A stretch of 64,000 nt of DNA. Origin: Pseudomonas fluorescens. GTDB taxonomy: Bacteria > Pseudomonadota > Gammaproteobacteria > Pseudomonadales > Pseudomonadaceae. The position numbers were made by a program, and so were the translations under genes. Below are positions 44,157-52,900 of this stretch, one piece after another. The stretch is taken from NCBI GenBank assembly GCA_902825215.1, contig LR782234.1:3162001-3226000 (forward strand), read 5' to 3'. How positions within the stretch are numbered: position 1 is the stretch's first letter; each line of letters opens with the position of its first letter. The notes under the pieces were generated by a model. It searched no databases and was not told the DNA's origin. It was given only the letters and a program-made list of their open reading frames with translations.

Positions 44157-44630
44157 ATGCGCCGCCTCCACGCCCTGATTCTGTCGCTGCTGCTGTTATC
44201 CCTGAGCGCCTGTGCGCTGTTCCCCAATCGAGATCCGGTCAATATTAATGTGGTCGGCCTCGAACCGTTGCCGAGTCAGGATCTGGAAGTACGCTTCGCG
44301 ATCAAACTGCGCGTGCAAAATCCCAACGAAACCGCGATCGACTACAACGGCATCGCCCTCGACCTGGCGGTCAACGGCCATTCACTGGCCTCCGGCGTGA
44401 GCGATCAAAGCGGCTCGATCCCGCGCTTCTCCGAAATCATCGTCAGCGTACCGGTGAGCATTTCCGCGTTCTCGGTCCTGCGCCAGACCCTGGGGCTGAG
44501 CCAGACACAAACCCTCGACAACCTGCCCTATGTCCTGCGCGGCAAACTCGCGGGAGGGCTGTTCGGCACTATGCGTTTCGTGGACAGCGGCACGTTGAGT
44601 TTGCCCAGGGCGAGTGCCGCAGCGTGGTAA
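44157..44630 (+). CDS. LEA type 2 (WHy domain) lipoprotein
   Basis: 157 residues. A lipoprotein signal with lipobox LSAC (Cys19) is followed by a single LEA14/WHy domain: LEVRFAIKLRVQNPNETAIDYNGIALDLAVNG has the N-P-N-x-x-x-I pattern diagnostic for the family. Bacterial members sit in the periplasm and are associated with stress or desiccation; a precise role is not known. ATG 44157 is preceded by GAGAGACCG. It begins 14 bases after the upstream terminator. Confidence 0.9.
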   Translation: MRRLHALILSLLLLSLSACALFPNRDPVNINVVGLEPLPSQDLEVRFAIKLRVQNPNETAIDYNGIALDLAVNGHSLASGVSDQSGSIPRFSEIIVSVPVSISAFSVLRQTLGLSQTQTLDNLPYVLRGKLAGGLFGTMRFVDSGTLSLPRASAAAW

Positions 44631-44683
44631 AAATGCGTTAGCCTGCCTCGATGCTTTGAGCTACCAACGGAGGCGGCAGGTTT

Positions 44684-45229
44684 ATGGAAGAGACACCGAC
44701 GCTGTACACCGAACGATTGATTTTGCGACCACTTCAACTGGCCGATGCCGAGGCTGTGCAAAAGCAATTTGCGCACTGGCAAGTGGTACGCTATCTGAAT
44801 GCTGCCGTGCCATGGCCCTACCCGGACGATGGCGCCCTCACCTACCTTCGCGATGTCGCCCTGCCCGCCGTTGCCGCCGGCACGGAATGGCACTGGTCGA
44901 TCCGCCTGAAAACCGCACCGGAGCAATTGATCGGCAGTATCAGCCTGATGGATCAAGCCGATAATCACCGTGGCTTTTGGCTGGCGCCGGCGTGGCAAGG
45001 TCAGGGTTTGATGAGCGAAGCCAGCGCAACGGTGACCGATTATTGGTTCAGAACGCTTGAACGTCCACTGATGCGCGTGCCGAAAGCGGCGCCGAACATG
45101 GGCTCACGCAGGCTCTCGCAGCGAGCGGGGATGCGCTTGATTCGTAGCGATGAGGATGATTTTGTCGGCGGACGGTTTGCTCGGGAGATCTGGGAGATCA
45201 CCCGCGAGGAGTGGCTGAACACGCATTGA
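44684..45229 (+). CDS. GNAT acetyltransferase, RimJ/RimL type
   Basis: 181 residues. The N-terminal YTERLILRPLQLADAEAVQKQF and the HRGFWLAPAWQGQGLMSEA segment (acetyl-CoA loop) are those of the RimJ/RimL subgroup, which acetylates N-terminal amines or small molecules. NMGSRRLSQRAGMRLI is the usual C-terminal helix-strand. Substrate unknown. ATG 44684 follows CGGAGGCGGCAGG. Confidence 0.9.
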   Translation: MEETPTLYTERLILRPLQLADAEAVQKQFAHWQVVRYLNAAVPWPYPDDGALTYLRDVALPAVAAGTEWHWSIRLKTAPEQLIGSISLMDQADNHRGFWLAPAWQGQGLMSEASATVTDYWFRTLERPLMRVPKAAPNMGSRRLSQRAGMRLIRSDEDDFVGGRFAREIWEITREEWLNTH

Positions 45230-45289
45230 TGCGCAGCAGCTCACAGGTTACGCGGTCGAGCACAAAATCGCGGATGAACTCAAACCATT

Positions 45290-45377
45290 GTGGGAGCGAG
45301 CCTGCTCGCGAAAGCGTGGTGTCAGGCAACTGATGTGTTGCATGTGCTAGCGCATTCGCGAGCAGGCTCGCTCCCAC
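45290..45377. repeat. REPIN
   Basis: Inverted REP pair of the GTGGGAGCGAGCCTGCTCGC type between convergent genes. Confidence 0.88.
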
Positions 45378-45399
45378 GGGGATTTGAGTTAGGCGTCAG

Positions 45400-46323
45400 T
45401 CAATTGGTGAAACGCACTCCGGGTTTGGCGCGTTCGTCGACGGATAATTCGAATACGTCCGGTCGCGCATAGTGGCCGACCACGTCGTAGTCGTAACGTG
45501 CGCGCACCAGTTCGTCGGTGTTGATTTCTGCAGTGAGCAGCCCGGCTTCGCCGCGTAACGGCCCTGCCAGCACGTCACCCATTGGGCCGACAATCACGCT
45601 ACCTCCGGCAATCAGCGGCCGGTCCGCCGGCCAGTTGGCGATGTCCACGCCCAGTTCGTTCGGCGAGGCCTGAACCTGGCAGGCGCTGATCACAAAGCAA
45701 CGGCCTTCATGGGCGATGTGGCGCATGCTCACTTGCCACATGTCGCGCTCGTCGACCGTCGGCGCGCACCAGACCTCGATACCTTTGGCGTACATGGCCG
45801 TGCGCAGCAGCGGCATCATGTTTTCCCAGCACACTACCGCGCCGAGCTTGCCGACCTGAGTGTCGAACACCGGCAAGGTCGAGCCGTCGCCCTTGCCCCA
45901 GATCAGCCGTTCGGTGCCGGTCGGCATCAGTTTGCGGTGCTTGCCGACCAGTCCGGCCTGTGGATCGAAATACAGCGCGGTGCAATACAGGGTGCTGCCG
46001 GCGCGCTCAATCACGCCGATCACCAGATTGGCCCCGGTGCGCGCGGACAGCCCGGCGAGCGCATCGGTTTCTGCGCCCGGTACGTCAATCGCGTTGGCGA
46101 AGTAGCGGGCATAGGCTTCACGGCCCTCGGGCAGGCGATAGCCCAGTTGCGTGCCGAAGCCTTCGCCTTTCGGGTAACCGCCGAGCAACGCTTCGGGCAT
46201 GACCACCAGCGCCGCGCCGGATTCGCTGATCGCGGTTTCCCAGCTCAGAATCTGTTCAAGTGTGGCTTGTTTGCCGGTGGGCAATGAGCCGATTTGCAGC
46301 GCAGCGACAATGGATTTGGGCAT
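45400..46323 (-). CDS. Nitrilase-family carbon-nitrogen hydrolase
   Basis: 307 residues, branch 1-like nitrilase converting organic nitriles to acids, or a related amide hydrolase. The catalytic triad is complete: Glu44 in [10 protein letters not shown], Lys131 in KHRKLMPT and Cys165 in VVCWENMMP. The Arg-rich [16 protein letters not shown] segment is typical of aliphatic/aromatic nitrilases. ATG 46323 ([12 protein letters not shown]) follows GACGGAGTTACTGCG; the longer ORF runs into the divergent regulator. Divergent from a LysR gene that probably controls it. Confidence 0.92.
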   Translation of the reverse strand: MPKSIVAALQIGSLPTGKQATLEQILSWETAISESGAALVVMPEALLGGYPKGEGFGTQLGYRLPEGREAYARYFANAIDVPGAETDALAGLSARTGANLVIGVIERAGSTLYCTALYFDPQAGLVGKHRKLMPTGTERLIWGKGDGSTLPVFDTQVGKLGAVVCWENMMPLLRTAMYAKGIEVWCAPTVDERDMWQVSMRHIAHEGRCFVISACQVQASPNELGVDIANWPADRPLIAGGSVIVGPMGDVLAGPLRGEAGLLTAEINTDELVRARYDYDVVGHYARPDVFELSVDERAKPGVRFTN

Positions 46324-46390
46324 CGCAGTAACTCCGTCAGGTTCAGTGGGTTGCCGATTCTGCGGCGCCACGCGATCATGAATAAAGCCC

Positions 46391-46406
46391 CATTCACTGC
46401 TGAATG
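46391..46406. promoter_or_regulatory. Inverted repeat next to the LysR start codon
   Basis: CATTCA-CTGC-TGAATG is a perfect 6+6 inverted repeat placed three bases before ATG 46409 and about 70 bases upstream of the nitrilase gene. It could be the LysR autoregulatory site. Confidence 0.45.
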
Positions 46407-46408
46407 AT

Positions 46409-47317
46409 ATGAACCAAATGAATATCGCCAACGTCGACCTTAATCTGCTGAAAGTCTTCGAAGCACTGCACGAAGAATCCAGCGCCAGCCGCGCCGCCCT
46501 GCGCCTGGGCGTCACCCAATCGGCGGTCAGCGCAGCACTGCGCCGCTTACGTGAGGTGTATGGCGATCAATTGTTCGTGCGCACCGGGCGCGGCCTCGCC
46601 CCAACCCTCAAAGCCAATCAACTGAAACCAGTGGTCAGCGACGCCCTGAACAAATGCCGGCAAAGCCTGGCGATGGTCGACCCGGCGGCCAATCAATACG
46701 ATGGCCGTTCCGTTACCATCGGGCTTTCTGATGATTTCGAGATTGCCTACGGTCGCCGCCTGATCGAAGAGATTGCCCGCAGCCTGCCGCAGTTGCGCCT
46801 GATTTTCCGCCAGACCCACAGCCAGATCGTCGCCCGTGCGCTGATGGAACGCAGCATCGATCTGGCGATCACTGCGGGTGGCTTCGCCGAGCGTTTGCTC
46901 AGCCGGCAGGTCTTGGGCGAAGGCGGTTATGCGTGTCTGGTCGACCCATCGAGTATCGCGCCCGGCCAGGCGCAGATCGGGCTGGAAGAGTTTGTCGCCC
47001 GCGAACACATTCTGGTGTCGTCCGGCGGTTTTATCGGCATTACCGATGAGGGTTTGGCGGCGCTGGGTTTGAGTCGTCGGGTCTGCGCGTCGACCACGCA
47101 TTTCGCCGCGCTGCCCTGGCTGCTCAAGGGCAGCCGTGCGGTGGCGACGATTCCGGCGCATGCCGCTGAAAGTATCGCAGCGCTTAGCGGCCTGGCGCTA
47201 CTGCCCTGCCCGCTGCCATTGCCGCGTTACCCGATCGAACTGGGCTGGCGTACCAGCACGCAGATCGATCCGCTGGTGGTCAAGGTTCGCGAGGTGATTG
47301 CCGCGACCTTCGACTGA
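46409..47317 (+). CDS. LysR-type regulator, probable nitrilase regulator
   Basis: 302 residues. N-terminal helix-turn-helix ([50 protein letters not shown]; described in parts) of the NodD/SyrM-like LTTR subgroup and a substrate-binding domain. ATG 46409 and ATG 46418 (MNIANVDLN) are both possible; neither has a ribosome binding site, and the inverted repeat abutting 46409 favours the inner start or a leaderless message. Divergent from the nitrilase gene. Confidence 0.87.
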   Translation: MNQMNIANVDLNLLKVFEALHEESSASRAALRLGVTQSAVSAALRRLREVYGDQLFVRTGRGLAPTLKANQLKPVVSDALNKCRQSLAMVDPAANQYDGRSVTIGLSDDFEIAYGRRLIEEIARSLPQLRLIFRQTHSQIVARALMERSIDLAITAGGFAERLLSRQVLGEGGYACLVDPSSIAPGQAQIGLEEFVAREHILVSSGGFIGITDEGLAALGLSRRVCASTTHFAALPWLLKGSRAVATIPAHAAESIAALSGLALLPCPLPLPRYPIELGWRTSTQIDPLVVKVREVIAATFD

Positions 47318-47320
47318 ACG

Positions 47321-47575
47321 TTACTTGTTCGCGGCCATCAGGCGATTGACTTCACTGCGCACCATGTTGGCGAATTCGGGCGGCGACATGCCGTCCAGTT
47401 CCGCGCGGACCCACTCGGCCCATTTGCCCTTGCGCTTGGCGCGCTCGCCGAACAACCGCGCGGCTTCGCCTTTGGCTTTGCCCAGATTGTTCTGCCAGAG
47501 TTCGAACAGACGGGATTTCTCATCTTCCAGCGCAGCGCGCTCTGCGAGTGATTTGTCGGCCAGATTGAAACTCAT
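47321..47575 (-). CDS. Small conserved hypothetical protein
   Basis: 84 residues, almost entirely helical and charged (LADKSLAERAALEDEKSRLFELWQNNLGKAKGEAARLF; given in part). KWAEWVRAELDGMSPPEFANMVRSEV near the end suggests a conserved core. No signal peptide or membrane segment. ATG 47575 follows CAGGATAAATCCCC. It is convergent with the LysR gene, ending three bases from its stop. Confidence 0.8.
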   Translation of the reverse strand: MSFNLADKSLAERAALEDEKSRLFELWQNNLGKAKGEAARLFGERAKRKGKWAEWVRAELDGMSPPEFANMVRSEVNRLMAANK

Positions 47576-47727
47576 GGGGATTTATCCTGCTGCGTAAAAT
47601 GGCAACATCTTACACGCTCGACCGAAATCTCTGGCGCAGGTTTTTCTTTTGGCGAGCGTAGCGTGCAACTTTTTACGTTGCGCCATACTCCATTGCTCAC
47701 TGTCCATTCATCTGCAAGGAGTCACCC

Positions 47728-48045
47728 ATGGCCCGCAAATCTGCTGCGCAAGCCGCTGAAGAGCAAATCAAGGATCAGGCGTTCAGCGAACTTCAGGCGC
47801 TGATTGAAGAATCGGACAAGCTGCTCAAGAGCAGTGCATCGCTGGTGGGCGAGGAAGCGGAGACGCTGCGTGGTCAAATCGCTCTTAAATTGCAGCAGGC
47901 GCTGGATTCGGTGTCGAGTGTGCGGGATCGGACCAAGCCGGCCGTTGAAGCGACCGAGACATATATTGGTGGGCATCCTTGGCAGACGGTGGCGATTTCG
48001 GCTGGGTTCGGGTTGGTGGTCGGGTTGTTGCTGGGCCGACGTTGA
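47728..48045 (+). CDS. ElaB/YgaM-type DUF883 protein
   Basis: 105 residues. A long amphipathic helix with repeating Gln/Ala/Leu (SELQALIEESDKLLKSSASL, AETLRGQIALKLQQALD) is followed by YIGGHPWQTVAISAGFGLVVGLLLGRR. That C-terminal hydrophobic anchor with the GLLLGRR end is diagnostic of DUF883. E. coli ElaB and YqjD of this family are inner-membrane, C-tail-anchored proteins that associate with ribosomes in stationary phase. ATG 47728 follows AAGGAGTCACCC. Terminator at 48063-48094. Confidence 0.92.
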   Translation: MARKSAAQAAEEQIKDQAFSELQALIEESDKLLKSSASLVGEEAETLRGQIALKLQQALDSVSSVRDRTKPAVEATETYIGGHPWQTVAISAGFGLVVGLLLGRR

Positions 48046-48062
48046 GGTTTTTTTGATTTGGG

Positions 48063-48094
48063 AAAAAGCGGACCTTTGGGTTCGCTTTTTTTTT
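48063..48094 (+). terminator. Terminator of the DUF883 gene
   Basis: AAAGCGGACC and GGTTCGCTTT form an imperfect stem, followed by nine T residues. Confidence 0.8.
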
Positions 48095-48653
48095 GTGTTT
48101 GGCTTTTGGACTTGGCGGCCTCTGGGCCGACCAGGCTCTTGGGGTTTTGGGTGTATATCCGTTTTTCTGGGTGTTGCGGCTGACGGTTCCGCTCTTACAG
48201 CGGGTCACTTTTGCAGACGCCCAAAAGTAACCAAAACGCTGGGCCCCTGCGTTCGGCCCTCGCAGGCTCGGGTCCCTTCGCTCCGGGATCGATCCGGGCG
48301 CAGCGGCTACGGTTTGCTTCGCTGCACCTCCTTCCGCTGTGTACGACTTCGTCGTACGGTCGCTGCGCTCCCACGCCCGGATCGGTCCCTCCGCTCAGCC
48401 TGCCGATGGGGCCGGTTAGGCAAGATCAAGGGCACTCGAGCTGCGCTCATTGTAAGGAGTGGTTGGAAGCGGGGCGTTTGGCTTTGGATTTGTGGTGTGG
48501 CTGCCCCTCACCCCAGCCCTCTCCCGAGGGAGAGGGAGCCGATTTTTGTTGGTTTTAAAATCTGAGTTCGACTCGGTGTTTCTTGCCTGCATATTTGTCC
48601 CATCCACCACGGACAGTCCCCTCTCCCTCCGGGAGAGGGCTAGGGTGAGGGGC
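48091..48653. repeat. Long inverted repeat, left copy (about 0.56 kb)
   Basis: Comparison with the reverse complement of 58836-59409 shows collinear similarity throughout. Shared blocks are CTGGGCCGACC, ATATCCGTT, CAGACGCC, CGTTCGGCCCTCGCAGGCTC, CCGGGCGCAGCGGCTACGGT, the CGTACGACTTCGTCGTACG palindrome region, and then the 151-bp CCCCTCACCC element (48503-48653). No gene. Such elements are multicopy in pseudomonad genomes; the internal ORFs are not considered coding. Confidence 0.85.
48503..48653. repeat. 151-bp CCCCTCACCC element, copy B
   Basis: Same end sequences as copy A at 38671-38821 with a different central 60 bases. It forms the right part of the long inverted repeat. Confidence 0.88.
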
Positions 48654-48666
48654 TTTTGATCCTGGC

Positions 48667-49707
48667 TTACTCTCCGGCTAATTCCCGCAGTTGCTCCAGC
48701 GTCTGCGCATCCAGCGCAATACCTTCGGCGAGGGAGCGGCTGCGCTGCCAGTGGCGGCGGTCGCCTGGCAGGCGTTTGAGGCCGACGCTGTGCATCTGGC
48801 GGACCAGTTCGCCGCTGCGTTCGGCGAAGCTTTGGCCGGCGGCTTTGCTGGGGTCGATGACGATGAGCAGTTGGCCGGTCCACGGGGTTTTCGCGCCGGG
48901 GTGGTTGGACCAGTCGAATTCGAAGGAGAAGTTGCCGCCAGTCAGTGCCGCTGCCAGCAGTTCGACCATCATCGACAATGCCGAGCCTTTGTGGCCGCCA
49001 AATGGCAGGAGCGCTCCGCCTTCGAGGATGGCTTTGGGGTCCTGGGTCGGTTGACCGAGGCTGTCGACGCCCGTGCCGGCCGGCAGGCGTTCGCCTTTGC
49101 GGGCGGCGATCTGGACGTCGCCGTGGGCGATGGCGCTGGTGGCCAGGTCGAAAACGATCGGCGCGGCGCCGGCGCGGGGGGCGGCGAAGGCGATCGGGTT
49201 GGTGCCGAACAGTGGGCGGTCGGCGCCGTGGGGGACGACGCAGGTCATGCTGTTGACCACGCTGAGCGCCACCAGCCCTTCATCGGCGAAGGGTTCGACA
49301 TCCGGCCACAACGCTGCGAAGTGGTGCGAGTTACGGATTGCCAATACGGCGATCCCGGCGTGGCGGGCCTTTTCCACCAGCAACGGGCGCGCCGCTGCCA
49401 ATGCCGGCTGGGCGAACCCGTTGCCGGCGTCGACGCGAACGAACCCGGCGGCGACGTCTTCAACTTCGGGCACGGCGTGGCCATTGACCCAGCCGCTTTT
49501 CAGCGTCGACACGTATCCGGGAATCCTGAACACGCCATGACTGTGCGCGCCGTCGCGCTCGGCCGCTGCACAGTTGGCGGCGAGCACCCGGGCGACGTCA
49601 ACGGAGGTGCCGTGGCGCAAAAAAATCGTTTCAAGCAATTGCGTCAGCGCTTCGAGCGACAACGACGACGAGACAGCGGAAGACACATGATCGTGTGGCG
49701 CAGACAT
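48667..49707 (-). CDS. dpkA: Delta1-piperideine-2-carboxylate / delta1-pyrroline-2-carboxylate reductase DpkA
   Basis: DpkA is a cytosolic NADPH-dependent reductase of the LDH2/MDH2 family that reduces cyclic imines from D-lysine and D-proline catabolism to L-pipecolate and L-proline. The 346 residues agree with the Pseudomonas enzyme at the family motifs: ERDGAHSHGVFRIPGYVSTL (active-site His), GNGFAQPAL, RNSHHFAALWPD, VVPHGADRPLFGTNPIAFAAPR and GGHKGSALSMMVELL. ATG 49707 follows TTCTGGAGCTTCAG. The usual catabolic neighbours are not adjacent. Divergent from the toxin-domain gene. Confidence 0.9.
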   Translation of the reverse strand: MSAPHDHVSSAVSSSLSLEALTQLLETIFLRHGTSVDVARVLAANCAAAERDGAHSHGVFRIPGYVSTLKSGWVNGHAVPEVEDVAAGFVRVDAGNGFAQPALAAARPLLVEKARHAGIAVLAIRNSHHFAALWPDVEPFADEGLVALSVVNSMTCVVPHGADRPLFGTNPIAFAAPRAGAAPIVFDLATSAIAHGDVQIAARKGERLPAGTGVDSLGQPTQDPKAILEGGALLPFGGHKGSALSMMVELLAAALTGGNFSFEFDWSNHPGAKTPWTGQLLIVIDPSKAAGQSFAERSGELVRQMHSVGLKRLPGDRRHWQRSRSLAEGIALDAQTLEQLRELAGE

Positions 49708-49937
49708 CTGAAGCTCCAGAATGATTATTGGAGGGAACAACAGCGTACGGACGACTTGCCCAGCGATTAACCATGGCGCAGCGGTCGGCTGTCAACCCTT
49801 GGCTGATTCAGCGATGACGCGCGCACGTGCGTGGCAGGTTTCATCGCGGTGGGTGCGGTAACCTTGTACCGCCAATGCGTCGAGTGGCGGACTTATCGTG
49901 AGGTCCCTGCCCACGGCTTCCGCTTGGAGCTCTGACG

Positions 49938-52900
49938 ATGTCCAGCACCACCGCCCCCCTGCTTTTTCCCGACATTCTGCAATCCACCGGTCTGCATGCC
50001 GAGCTTGGCAAAACGCACGGTTTGAACAGCAAAGACTTCGATTGGCTTGCCCATGTGCAGTTGGCGACACACGCCCTGCGCGAGGAACAGACGCCCCCGA
50101 TGCTCGCCGAACGCATTCTGCTCAACGCCGACAAGCAATTGGCCGTCCCCCTGGCCGGGAGCTTTATCCTGAGCGCCGGCCCGGATGACGGCGGCGTGTT
50201 TCTCTATTCGCCTTATGACGGCCTGAAAAAATACAGCGATGAAGACGCACTGACCGAGGCCTTGCAGACACGGCTCGACGAGGCAGATGAACACGATGAT
50301 CTGCTGGCCTTCATCAGCGTGTCTCTGCGCAAGGAGTTGGTGGAGAAACGCGATATCACCTTTACTCGCGAAACCATCGACGGCGACATTTTCATCGACC
50401 AGCAATCCGCAATCGACGACGCCCGCAATACTTGCATTCGCGATGTGCTCGATGAACTCAAACGCCTGCCATCCCTGACAACGCTGCTGGACAAGATTCT
50501 CGCCGAACTGCTGGCCTCGCATTTTGCCGGGCTGCAACAGGCGCAGACCCGCGTCAGCCTGTTTTCCTCAAGCGTCGCCACTGCCGGCAATCGCCGCCAG
50601 CGGACACATTCACTGTCGTTGAGTGAAGCGCTGCTGGTGCATTTTCGCCGTCAGGGCTGGCCGCGTGGTCAGTCAGCCGAATTCTCGCACCCCGCCCGCG
50701 CCAGTGACGAGAACGACCAGAAAGCCTGGGCAGACGCGCTCAAATCCGCGTCGGGAAAGCTGACCATGCTGCTGTTTCGACACCTGGAGGCTTACTGGAA
50801 TGCGCCCTCCTTCGAAGGCTCGCCAAGACGCGCATTCTTGCGCCAGACGCTCAAAGACCTCGCACGAGCTGACCTGATCATCAAGCGCGAAACAAACATC
50901 CTCGAACCCAAAGAGTTCGATGCCTTGCACAGTGTGATCCGTGAGTCGTACACCGCTGTGCGTCGACCCACTTTCGAAACGGTGTGTTTGCGCAGGGAAA
51001 CGGCCTCGGTCGAATTGGCCGGTTCATTGATGATCAACCACGACAAGGCCTACCTCTATACGCCCACCCAAGGCCTGCAAGTGCTTGGCGATTACGCCGA
51101 CCTCAAACAAACGTTGACCGCCAAGCTCGACGCCAGCGGTCATGAAGACGAGCTGTACGGCCTCATGAGTCTTGAAGAACGTGACCGCTATCTGGGTTTC
51201 GTCGACCCTCAGGTATCTGGCGAACACATCGGCGGCGATATCATCGCGACGCTGTTCGAAGCGATCCTGACCAAGCAACGCCAGAACGTCGAATTCGCCC
51301 TGCTGTGTTTTCGCCAGAGCGAATCCTCCACCGACATTCATGCGCTGTTCGACAAAGCGCTGGATATCCGCTCGATGCTTCATGAGCGCCTGCTCAAGCT
51401 GGACGTGAATGAGCGCTGGAGCACCCGCCCGCTGTTTTCCAGCACACCGCCTGCTTCGGTGGTGCAGGCTGACAAGGCGGCGCAACTGGCATTGAAACTC
51501 GAACGCGAGAAGGAAAACCTCAGCAGCAATTTCCGCGATCAGCCAAGCGACACCACCGAACAAGGGCGTTTTCTGCGAGGCATTCTGTGGAAACTGGCGA
51601 AGGCGTTCGAAGACGGTGTTCGCGCCGAGGCCCATATCAACCAGCTCAGCGGCATGTGGCTGGCATCTGAGCGCGCCATCGTCGACACGGTGTTCGACGC
51701 CCGACACCCGACCCGAACGGAGCGTCAATCGCTCAACGGTTTCCGTCCCGATGCCTGGTCGCTCACCCTTACCGGGCCCGACCAGACCACCATGGCACTC
51801 GCCCACTGCGTATTGTTGACCGAACGCGGCGGTCTGGATATTGCGCATTCCGGGCGCGCGATCCTATGGACGCCGGCGATCGGCCTGGAGACATTCGACG
51901 ATATCGCCCTGGCGCAAAAAAACCTGCAGGACCGCCTCGACGACAAAAACCAGTGCCAGTCGCTGCTGGAAAACCTGCCAATCGCCCAGCAGAAGCTGGA
52001 CGAAACCTGCACGCTCGGCAGCTTCCAGTTGATTGACGGCAGTGTGGCAAGCGATCGCATGCGCTCGGCCATTGAGCACTTCCTTGACCATTGCCAGACA
52101 TTGCGCCGGTGCATCACCGACAAGGACACGCTCGAACGTTTCCTCGATCAGATGAAACATACGCTGATCAATACCAACCTCGATCGAGCCATCGAATTGG
52201 CCGAGGCTCTGGCCCGTCAACTGGACTATCCCGATTGGTTACAGATGGCTCCGGTCGCAGAGCAGCGCATGCACATTGCTTTGCTCGATCAGCTGCGTTG
52301 CAGTTTTATCGATGGCAAGGACTTTCTTGACGAGGTGCCGGCCTTGTCCACGCACATCGAACAAACGCTCAAGACCTTGCTTGACGCCAGATTTCCCGAC
52401 AACGGGCTCAAGCCCGAGGATATTCAGATCACGCCAAACCTCAGCCTGGCCGGCCCCGCCTGCCATCTGCTCGATTTCGCCTTGCGCCATTACAACGTCG
52501 GCCAAGGGACCGGGTTCAAGGTCGCTTCGCTCAGCGCCACACCGTTACCGGCGAAGTTCGATCAGTCGGCCGTCGAGCAACTGCTGCAATCGCTGGACAT
52601 CACCACCACCTACACACGCAAGGTCAGCGACGCACTGACCGCTGACACAGCGTCGGCGCGCGCCAGTAAAGAACGCTTTCTGCGCCAGTTACCCTGGCAG
52701 TTGATGCAGCACGCACATTCGCTAAAACTGCAGCAACAATTGTCCGAGGCGGGCTACGACTTCATCTGTCAGGTTCTGGACATGCCCGACGCAATCGCAC
52801 GTGCCACCGTGGCGCAGGCGCACGCCATCGTCGGCCCGTTGTCCTTGATCAAGACCCCAGGGGCTGACGCCATTGACACACTCGGCCTGTATGTCATCGG

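Noticed and set aside
42537..44171. 544-residue minus-strand ORF opposite the NCS2 permease
   Set aside because: Antisense frame dominated by His, Arg, Asp and Gln; it covers the terminator and parts of both neighbours.
48190..48565. ORFs inside the long repeat (for example 47804-48565 and 48211-48558)
   Set aside because: The same DNA occurs inverted at 58836-59409 with different frames open; no ribosome binding sites or protein character.
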